Assembly (NCBI GenBank): GCA_027596035.1
Contig: JADGJA010000361.1
Coordinates: 1-21,430, forward strand
From: Thoreauomyces humboldtii
Taxonomy: Eukaryota; Chytridiomycota; Chytridiomycetes; Spizellomycetales; Powellomycetaceae
Direction: 5' to 3'
Length of the DNA: 21,430 nucleotides
In this document: positions 13,737 through 21,430 of the stretch, piece by piece
Position numbering within the stretch: position 1 is the stretch's first letter
Layout: every line of letters begins with the position of its first letter
The notes under the pieces: generated by a model
What the model saw: only the letters and a program-made list of their open reading frames with translations
Told to the model about the DNA's origin: nothing
Databases searched by the model: none
Made by a program: the position numbers and the translations under genes

Positions 13737-14899
13737 TCACTTTTCTCCAACGGTTTCACCCTTGCTCTCGTCCGCGAGTTCCATTGCCTCCATGCGACTG
13801 GACTTGATCGGCTTGTTTCCCGCCTTCGCATCATCTGGATCTGACGTCCGTCGACTGGCCTTCCAGTTTGTGGCGTCCCAACCGTCCGCCCCGAAGATGC
13901 GTCCGGGATGATACACGGCCAGCAAGGCGCAGGCGGTGATGATCTCGGGTCCCTCGAGGAGCATGAACAAGGTCTGGTTGTTGGCTTCCGCGCCGCTGAA
14001 CCCTCCCGCGAGCTCGCTTACTCGGAATATGCATCTGACGAAGATGCACACGGTCGCTGCGGCCAGCGCTGGAAAGGGGGAGAAACCATGTCAGCGATCA
14101 AACGATTCGGTAAAAAATGTTTCCGACTAACGGAAGTTTCGGCCTTACAGATCTGAAACCGCGTGAATTCGGTGGATTTTCGCAACGTCGCCCATCGATC
14201 CTTCTCGTTGCTGACTTTGTTCGTGCTGCCGCGCCGAGCAGAAGCATACGTGTTCCAAGCGAACTCTCCCCACAGTCCCAGGAACAGGGCCATGGACACG
14301 ACCTGGCTCACGAGACCAGCCATCATGATGTGAACTCCCAGGTCGATGGACTGCTGATCGGTCGCAAGGGAAGCGATGGCTCCACCGATGGACTGTAGGA
14401 CCAACGACACGAGATCGCATGCCACGAAGAGGTACGTGTAGGTCCGAGGTGCGAGACGAGAGTGCTCCTTTCCGGCGACGAGGATGATCCGACCCAGACA
14501 AAGGTATATTCCGGCCGTCAGGAGCGCGGGGGCGATTGTGATGGGCACCAGGTATCTGCCGAAATCCCCAAGAACCAGATATCAGCATGACGGATCTTTG
14601 TTCGTTGTACCTTTCAGGATCGCTTACAGAAGGAAGTTGTTCATGTCGAAAGGGTTCTTATGCAGCATAAGCCGCCCGACGTAGCCCAATACCTCTCCCA
14701 GCAAGCCCATTGTCACGGGGATAAGGTACCCGTACGTGCGATATCTGTAGCCAAGGAACGCATGGACTCCCAGCAAGGTGATGAAGGTGATCATGTAGAT
14801 AGAGTTTCCCGCGACAGAGGGTCGATACGCTAGAAGCGCATATTCCATGCAGAGGTCGGGATCCGCCAAGCAGAATGCGGGAATTGCCGGGTCGGTCAT
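13737..14899 (-). CDS. RTA1-like seven-helix membrane protein
   Basis: Exons 14899-14628, 14555-14149 and 14068-13737 give 336 residues. The fungal RTA1 family pattern is clear: a short outer N-terminus with Cys, helix 1 (IYMITFITLLGVHAFLGYR), a second helix ending EVLGYVGRLML, the family hallmark VPITIAPALLTAGIYLCLGR, then FVACDLVSLVLQSIGGAIA, a helix around MMAGLVSQVVSMALFLGLWG, VCIFVRCIFRVSELAGG and a last helix IITACALLAVYHPG. The C-terminal 50 residues are hydrophilic and rich in Lys, Ser and Glu. Relatives (RTA1, RTM1, RSB1 in yeast) sit in the plasma membrane and are linked to lipid-base export and resistance to toxic compounds. The substrate here is not known. It converges on the methyltransferase gene (185 bases) and is divergent from CLP1. 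Confidence 0.9.
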
Positions 14900-15355
14900 G
14901 ACTGCGGTATGAAGATTTTTGAAGAGGAGACGGTAACAAAATGGGGATGTTCTTTCCTACGCCGAACGGGTTGTTGACGAGGAAGTCCTACTGAAAGAGT
15001 GCATTACGACGCTCGTGCTTTTGATCAAGAAAGAGGCTTGCTGATACCCCTGACACCCAAAAAGTATTTTTTGACATCAATGCGCCCCAATGACGAATCC
15101 TCGGGAGATGCCACTCATTCACAGGTCGTTCAATCCCTCCAGACTGCAAGGTTTCGCCACCCTTCTTTCCTGGACAAAGAGCTATTTGCGGGACATCCGT
15201 CGAGTGGATTTGCGCCGAGGGTTCTGTCCAAAACGACCGACGGGGGGGAAAGCTATCGAAAAGTGAGTCAAGGCACAGCCACAAGGGCGCAGATGGTCTT
15301 CCCATTTTCCAGTTCCTTCGTCGTTTTGACCCACACGCGCATCATAGTGACAGAC
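14900..15355. promoter_or_regulatory. Divergent promoter: RTA1-like gene and CLP1
   Basis: These 456 bases lie between two outward-facing start codons. Frames cross it but show no conserved protein. I see no clear TATA element. Confidence 0.5.
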
Positions 15356-17649
15356 ATGGACGTCGATCCGCCAAAGGTAAAATGGCAAGGAATCGAAGCT
15401 GTTCAAGCTCTCTCTCTCTCTCTCTGGGGAATAGCGCGTTCTGCTGCCGCTCGAGTTACTCACCATTATCGCTTTATTCCTTGTCAGATCGCGCCGCCTA
15501 CCTCACGAACGATACGTCTGAATCCAGGGCAGGAGCTGCGGTTCGAGAACAACTTTGCCGATAGCGGAGTGGTTACGCTTAAGGTAGGGCATTACAATCA
15601 ATCAGGGATGGAAGACAGGCGGAAAGGAGGCGTCCCGGAGAACACCCCGAGAACAACCTGTTCCGTTTTTCTATATCGAACTCTGTTCTTGCCTCAATAC
15701 ATTTGCGATCCTGGCTGTACGGATTATTGTACTCGCTGCTCTCTGTGAGGCTCTCCTCGGGAAGCTTGTGATGTTTCCCGGGACATGGGGGACTACTTGG
15801 GGGTGAACTTGGTCTCACTCGCTCCCTTACCAGCTCAAATCCGGTCACGCGGAGGTCTTTGGTTCGGAACTAGCGACTGATCCGCAATATGCGTTCTCGG
15901 GACGGAAGGTCGCCGTCTACACATGGCATGGGTGCTCTCTCGAGATATGTGTCCTCCCTTGCTACTATCATGGCCCTTTGCCGACGCCGTGTTTTCAAGT
16001 TGCTTACCTTTGATCCTGCTTCTTTTTGATCTGCACATGGGAGGAACACCGACGGTAGATTACGTGGCGGACGAGACCCCGATGCAGAGTTACATCAACG
16101 TCCACCTCGCTCTAGAACAGCTGCGACTTGCCGCCGAGGAGAAGGGTGAAGAAGGGCCAAAGGTGCGGTCAGAACGGAGGGGAACAGATCTCGAGTCATC
16201 CGAGATCGGACTTGCGTAGCTTAACCTTCAATCTTCAGGTGATGATCGTGGGACCCGCAGACGTTGGCAAGAGCTCCTTGTCCAAGATCCTGCTCAACTA
16301 TGCGGTCAAACAAGGGCGAAAACCAGTATTCGTCGACATTGATCCAAACGAGGTACGGTTAAGGTATATGATGGGATGCCTGACGTCGATTCCCACCACT
16401 CCTCACTTATCTGGATCGACATTCGTGACGTAGGGTTCCATAAGTTTGCCTGGAACGTTGACGGCAATGGCGATAGGACGTCCGATTGATATGGAGGAGG
16501 AGCTCTCGGCGTCTTCAGCTACGACGGGAACAAGTCCTTTGGTCTACTATTACGGATACCCGTCCCCGCTTGATAAACCAAAGTTGTTTAGCGCGCTCGT
16601 CACGCGGTTGGCCATGATCACGAAACGTAAACTCGCTCAACCCGATGGTAACCAGTCACTTGCGTCTTCTTCGCTAAACGAGTCCTGTACGATGGCTTGC
16701 TGAACTCTGGTCTACAGTCAAGTCCTCGGGCTTCATCATGAACACGCCGAGTCAGTTTGTCGATGTTGCGGGCTATGAAATTCTGACGCACGCTATCGAT
16801 AGTTTCGGAGGTATGGGGTTTGGGTGCGTTGCGGACCAACTTTTGGTCCTGCGCGAATGCTAACAGCAAAGGTTTCCTTGAAAGTGAATGCGATTCTTGT
16901 TCTTGGTCACGAGCGGCTTTACAGCGAGCTCACGAGGCGATACGGCCCTGCGTCCGGCATCTCTATCGTCAAGTTGGCCAAATCCGGCGGGGTAAGATCA
17001 TGGATGGATACCTGTCTTTGGAAGGCTAAAATCAGACTTGCTAAATCACCCCCTCTTCGTCGCCTTTCCAAAGGTTGTGACCCGCGACAAGACGTATCGA
17101 CGGCATCTACAAATGCACAAGATCAAGGAGTACTTTTACGGGACCACCAAAGGGGAACTTAGTCCTTACTCAAGTCTGGTCCCTTTCGCGGACGTCAACA
17201 TCCGACGAGTTGGTGAAGGTAAGGGTTCATCTCATATGTGAGAAATCATCTCCCAGATGAAGCTGAAAAGAGTATGCATTTGTCTTCTAGGAACGCTCGC
17301 CCCATCCTCCGCCCTCCCCCTGGGCTCTGAACGCATGCTTCAGGAGACGCGTCTCATCAAAGTGGATCCAGGCACGATCCTGATGCACTCCGTTCTCGCC
17401 ATGTCCAACGCCGCTCCTCCCGATCCCCCGTCCGCTTCCACCGTCGACGACCCGACGGCCCCTCCCCCGCCTGCCGCCCTCACGCCAGAGGAGGAGAGCT
17501 CCCTGGTCCTGGGCACCAACCTCTCCGGCTTCGTCTACGTCAGCGAGGTCGACGAGCAGAAGTCTCATCTCACCGTACTGGCGCCGAACCCAGGAAGGCT
17601 GCCCAGGCGGTACATGATCATGGCCACTCTCAAGTGGATGGAGACTTGA
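15356..17649 (+). CDS. CLP1: mRNA cleavage and polyadenylation factor CLP1
   Basis: Predicted exons: 15356-15376, 15488-15583, 15834-15948, 16044-16162, 16239-16352, 16434-16647, 16718-16810, 16867-16991, 17074-17218, 17291-17649 (about 466 aa). CLP1 is a P-loop protein of the polynucleotide-kinase type in the 3'-end processing complex, where it bridges factors including Pcf11. The N-terminal beta domain has [15 protein letters not shown] and VAVYTWHGC. Next come [15 protein letters not shown], the Walker A loop GPADVGKSS (122-130), [52 protein letters not shown] and [14 protein letters not shown]. The C-terminal domain runs from SYSSLVPF-type sequence to a final LKWMET. The first exon codes only seven residues. 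The join of exons 3 and 4 at the only canonical sites I can find creates a TGA codon (T plus GA), so that junction is uncertain and may be mis-called, non-canonical or mutated. Confidence 0.88.
15408..15425. repeat. (CT)9 microsatellite in CLP1 intron 1
   Basis: An uninterrupted CT run lies inside the first CLP1 intron (15377-15487), well upstream of its acceptor, where it could serve as an early polypyrimidine tract. Confidence 0.85.
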
Positions 17650-18208
17650 GAGAGTGTTTGTTTTTGGAGAATTGATCATGCTGGAAATACATGCAAAGTT
17701 CTGCTTTTCACATTTCTGTCGGTATCAACATCGAATCAGGCAGGGCTCCTGATAAGCGTTTGGGGAAACAAGGTCTGTGGGAATGCGATGGATTTGAATG
17801 ATCGGGAGCCCACAGAGGTAACAGGATGATAAAAAAAATTCAGAGCGTTCAAGAACGCTGGGTATCATGTCGGACCCTCCGAAAGCCCGCCGCGAAAACG
17901 GAGAAGGAAGAGTGAGGAGGAGGATATGCCGGTGGGAGGAATTGGGGGTGGGCAATATCCCACTCCGGAGCTCGCGAGCGCGAGGGATACACGGTCAGAT
18001 CCGTTCCTTGAGATGATTCGCTGGGCGTGGCCAAGCACCGCGATCCCAAAGGAGATCACAGATTAAGCTCATGTTAATCTGCGGTTAAACGGCCAAACAC
18101 GCGTGTATCCTTCTGAAAACACCGTCCGTCGGGACATCCCTTTCGCGCGGTTCGAGGCAGGAGATGATGCTGTCCCCCACTGATCAAGGGGAACAGGGTG
18201 AGCAACCT
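17650..18208. other. Intergenic region between convergent CLP1 and cyclin genes
   Basis: These 559 bases should hold both 3' UTRs. There is an A-run at about 17829-17838 (GATAAAAAAAATT). No frame looks conserved, and I see no terminator-like hairpin, RNA gene or mobile element. Confidence 0.5.
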
Positions 18209-19216
18209 TCAGTTGTTCGTCCGCGGTGATGGTGGTGGATGCGGCGAGGACGAGGGTAGTGGCTGCTGCTGATGTGGCTGCGGGTTGTGGGCTAATGATG
18301 GAGACGTCCCTGGCGGACAGAGGACGTAGAGAGGACTCGTGCGGACGAGGTTCGCGTAGTACTGTTGTAGGAGTGTGATGGAAGATGAGAGCCGCCATCC
18401 GATCATCTTGCAGAACTCGATCTCCATCAGATTGAGCTCTTGCAAGGAGATTCCACCTACCTGGTCCAGCAAAGACTTTGCGGTTAGCACACAGGCATTG
18501 GAGTCGGACATGGGCGGCATGCAACTCACCCGAGCGTAGTAGGTATTAGTGCAGTAGATATCGGACAGAGCTTTGCTCCCTGATGTCACGGCGGCAATAA
18601 TGAATCTATAGGAAGATCTCAGCACTTGACGTGTAGTCGAAGCCTCCGTGAACCAGGCTCTCACCGATGAACTGTCAAGCTGGAGATGGTGAAGGTGGGA
18701 TGTAACTCGCAAATTCGGTCGACGTACACGAGAAGGAGGAGGATGACGGACGGCTCTACGGAAGCAAACTTGACGATCCGTCGCAAGTAATCGTCCAGTT
18801 TTATCCTGGAAAGATCGCGACGTGTCAGATGTATTTTCTCTATACGAGGGTGCACTCCCGGTCCGACTAGCGAAGTGCGCTTTCTCCGCCCTCCGACAAA
18901 GCCGCCGTTCTGTAAATGACCCAGTCGTATTGGCTTACCCGGGAGGAGCTCGGGAATGAAACCTTGTGATTGTAGCGGAAGTAAGTGGGATACGGTCATT
19001 GTGAGCAATGAGCCTCGAAATCATTTCCGTAACGAGCTGAGATATGACGCTAGTCTCGCACTCCTGGAATAAGTGCGGCACCAATTGCTTTTGCGGTGGT
19101 GGTGGAGAGACGGGGGAAGCAACGGCACTGGCTGGTGGTGGTGGTGCGGACCCGGACGAACTGTAAGGAGTCGTTTTCAACGGCACGGGCGTCGAAACAC
19201 CTTCAGCCCCCTTCAT
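18209..19216 (-). CDS. PHO80-like cyclin (Pcl type)
   Basis: Exons 19216-18939, 18805-18665, 18605-18530 and 18460-18209 give 248 residues. All junctions are GT-AG and keep frame. The first 50 residues are Pro/Ser-rich and probably disordered. The cyclin box follows: LVTEMISRLIAHNDRIPLT, FHSRAPPGIKLDDYLRRI, FASVEPSVILLLLVYVDRI, HPTFTISSLTVHRFIIAA, SKALSDIYCTNTYYARVG, ISLQELNLMEIEFCKMIGW. This is the classic PHO80/Pcl sequence. These cyclins bind the Pho85-type CDK and steer phosphate signalling, glycogen control or polarity. Which of these applies cannot be read here. The C-terminal 60 residues are Pro/Gln/Ser-rich. The start ATG at 19216 is the first in this frame after the 5' region; an upstream exon cannot be excluded. 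The gene is divergent from YVH1 (476 bases). Confidence 0.9.
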
Positions 19217-19692
19217 GCCGGGTGAAATTCGGGAGGTGACGGAAGCTCTTCACGTTGATGTGCCGATGCGAGTGTCGTATGCGAGCGTCCTGGTGAGCAG
19301 CAAGAGGCTCTAATCGTCACTCCGGCAGGGAAAGCCTGGAAAGTCGATTGCACACGACTATGAGCGAGACCCAAGTCGTAGTACTGAACGTTGCAGAAGT
19401 GGAAGAGGATCGGTTCTCTCTGACGATCTATCGTGTGTGAAGGATGGGCGAGGGCTATACCACTCATATAATTACTGGGCAGTGTAAGTAATTTTCGTTC
19501 AAATTAAAAGCGGGAGGTGGAAAATGAAAGGGAAGAGAGAGAGAGAGAGCGAGCGAGGGGGTGTCGTCCTGTCCGAAGTCACCGGACACGGGCGGAGACA
19601 ATTCCTTCCTCACTGCGCGTTCTCCTCCTACGCTGGCTGGAGCACAGCACAGACTTCACCCCTACAACGCATCCGAGCCACCTACGCTCACC
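19217..19692. promoter_or_regulatory. Divergent promoter: cyclin and YVH1 genes
   Basis: This 476-base region lies between two outward-facing start codons. It contains an AG repeat (19534-19549) and C/T-rich patches at about 19600-19690 ahead of the YVH1 start, fitting a fungal leader. No protein frame here looks conserved. Confidence 0.55.
19534..19549. repeat. (AG)8 microsatellite
   Basis: Eight AG units sit about 145 bases upstream of the YVH1 start codon, a location similar to the AG repeat in the upstream region of the kinase gene. Confidence 0.85.
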
Positions 19693-21145
19693 ATGTCTGC
19701 CGCAGATATCCCTGCTCTCGCCGCCGAGAATAATGAACTCTCCCTCTCCGCCGTTCGCCCTGGGCTCTACCTCAGCGGGTGGGTGTGCAGAGCAGAACTC
19801 AGAGCAGCGAGCGTATTGTCCTCCGGCTAGCTGACAGACCCGCTCTGTCAGAGTCACGCCTGCCCAGGACCTCGCTCTTTTGAAAGCATCATGCATCTCC
19901 AGCGTCCTGGCGGTGGGCTCCCACTTCGAGCCTTTATTCCCGGAGGTGCGGAAGCCCAGAGCTCTTTTTCCCGGATTGCCGTCGTAAAGCTGACAGGAAA
20001 GACTTGTGGTTTCCTTCTCGTAGGATCTTTGCTACAAGGTCGTTCAAGTCGATGATGTTGCCACCGAAAATCTCTTGGTGCTTTTGGAGCAATGCTGTGA
20101 CTTCATCGACCAGTGTCGAAAGAACGATGGGTCGGTGCTTGTCCACTGGTGAGCAGAGTGCATTCTCAAATCGTTGCGTTGAATCATCGGTGCCGATTCT
20201 GAAGAAACCTATATTCGGCTTACACAAACAGCGTGGCGGGTGTCTCTCGATCCGCTTCCGTCGTACTGGCCTACCTGATGCGGACGGAGACCATGACTTT
20301 GCAAACAGCAATGGAGGCTCTCACCGCTGTCCGACCCGCCGTCGGGTGCGTTCGATCGTAATCTACGTGGAGACTTGATTGTAGCTACAGGCTGACGAGA
20401 CAGGACATTCTTCGGCAGACCGAACCCAGGCTTCACGTATCAGCTCAGATTATGGGAGGCCATGGGCATGAAGATGGATCCACAACACGCCGCGTACAGA
20501 GAGTTCAGGATACAGCTCCTCGCCTCACAGAAGACCGGAAACAAAAATCCTTTCACAGCGTTCATCGCAGATCCATCCAACGTGAGCATCGCCTCAGCGA
20601 GAGGCGGTGCTCCGACGGTCGCCATGCGATGCGGAAAGTGTCGTACCCTTCTCTTCAGGGGACGGTGTCGGATCCCACACGCTCCGAAGCCCAATTGCGC
20701 CATGACCTACCACATCGAACCCATGGCTTGGATCCCAGGTCTCGACGGCGGAAAGCTTGCTGACAAAATTGTGTGTCCGACGCCGAAGTGCGGGGCCAAG
20801 CTTGGAGCGTGGACGTGGGGAGGTGAGCGGCTACGAGAGAAAGAGAGGATGTCTTGATCATGTGCTGACTCTTGATGAACCTGCCTTCCAATGCGCCATA
20901 AGCCGAGAGCTGCACGTGTGGAACGATGACGACTCCGTCATTTGCGATCCAGACAAGAAAAGTGGACACGACGATCATTCCATCGGACCAGGCCGTCAGA
21001 AAGTCGGTCATCCAAGCTCAGGTAAACATGTCATTGGTCTAGACATGCCGCTTCCCTGTCTTACAGTACTATTCCAACCGCGTCTCAGGCACTACCACGG
21101 GAAGTTCACAAGACCCAGACTGCCCCCCTCTTGGCTGCCGAATGA
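19693..21145 (+). CDS. YVH1: YVH1-type dual-specificity phosphatase with zinc-binding domain
   Basis: Predicted exons 19693-19778, 19852-19945, 20024-20148, 20232-20345, 20419-20822, 20903-21021 and 21089-21145 give 332 residues. The phosphatase domain contains VRPGLYLSG near the start, YKVVQVDD, the signature loop HCVAGVSRS (101-109; nucleophile C102, R108), LAYLMRTETMTLQTAMEAL and NPGFTYQLRLWEAMG. The C-terminal zinc-binding part has CGKC (211-214), NCAMTYHIEPMAWIPGL, CPTPKCGAKLGAWTWG and SCTCGTMTTPSFAI, in the usual YVH1 order. Yeast Yvh1 uses the zinc domain to release Mrt4 from late pre-60S ribosomes so that the stalk can assemble; catalysis is not needed for that role. The start ATG at 19693 fits the family. 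The last exon is uncertain: an acceptor at 21066 would give a longer tail, but the one at 21088 gives a normal intron length (67 bases). Confidence 0.9.
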
Positions 21146-21430
21146 ATTTGCAAAAAGAAACATGTGCGCGTCTCATGTGTGTTATTAATCAACTGTACAA
21201 AAGGACTGTAGCTAGTGCTCTGGTGGTGGAGGAGTGTGGATGTGATTAATTAATAGAGCAGCAGCTCCTCTCGCTGCTTTTTGCAACTCTTCTCGCTTGG
21301 TCGAGGGAATCACGATAACCGGGTAACAGGTCCGAACCAGCGCACGTTCGGACACTGGCTGACCATCGGACTAGTCGGACGCGCAACTGCAGAACGCGCT
21401 TCCCCTCTTCCCCACCGTTATTCCCACGTC
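21146..21430. other. Downstream region of YVH1 to the window end
   Basis: No gene is recognised. It should include the YVH1 3' UTR. TTAATTAAT at about 21246-21254 is AT-rich and may lie near the 3' end. Confidence 0.4.

Overview
The window looks like nuclear DNA of a filamentous or dimorphic fungus, most likely a basidiomycete. The grounds are short GT-AG introns (about 56 to 130 bases, one near 250), high intron density (nine in a CLP1 gene, six in a kinase gene, six in a YVH1 gene), C/G-ending codon preference, and closely spaced genes of typical fungal families. The class could not be fixed from sequence alone. All gene models were assembled by hand from frame, splice sites and family motifs, without RNA or database searches.

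Layout from left to right. Bases 1-1413 are non-coding: an extremely GC-rich first 120 bases, then the leader of a DYRK/Pom1-type protein kinase (1414-5596, +). An intronless F-box-like gene (5842-7173, -) converges on it. Bases 7174-10751 are a gene-poor block. It holds a possible, frame-broken plus-strand gene of unknown function (8174-8656) and a decayed secreted heme-peroxidase gene (9249-10345, +). Next come a WDR74/Nsa1-type ribosome-assembly factor (10752-12247, -), a divergent class I methyltransferase resembling METTL27 (12594-13551, +), an RTA1-family seven-helix membrane protein (13737-14899, -), a divergent CLP1 mRNA 3'-end processing factor (15356-17649, +), a PHO80-like cyclin (18209-19216, -) and a divergent YVH1-type dual-specificity phosphatase (19693-21145, +). 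The last 285 bases contain no recognised gene.

The genes do not form one pathway. WDR74/Nsa1 and YVH1 both act in assembly of the 60S ribosomal subunit (nucleolar and late cytoplasmic steps). The kinase and the cyclin are signalling components. CLP1 serves RNA processing. The arrangement is a normal alternating fungal layout with three divergent promoter regions (12248-12593, 14900-15355, 19217-19692).

I did not find a convincing undescribed system. The points most worth a second look are the peroxidase with about seven frame breaks and a deletion next to the proximal histidine, the CLP1 splice junction that makes an in-frame TGA with canonical sites, the enlarged insert between the catalytic loop and DFG of the kinase, the unidentified broken gene near 8.2-8.7 kb, and the abrupt 91% GC block at the left end.
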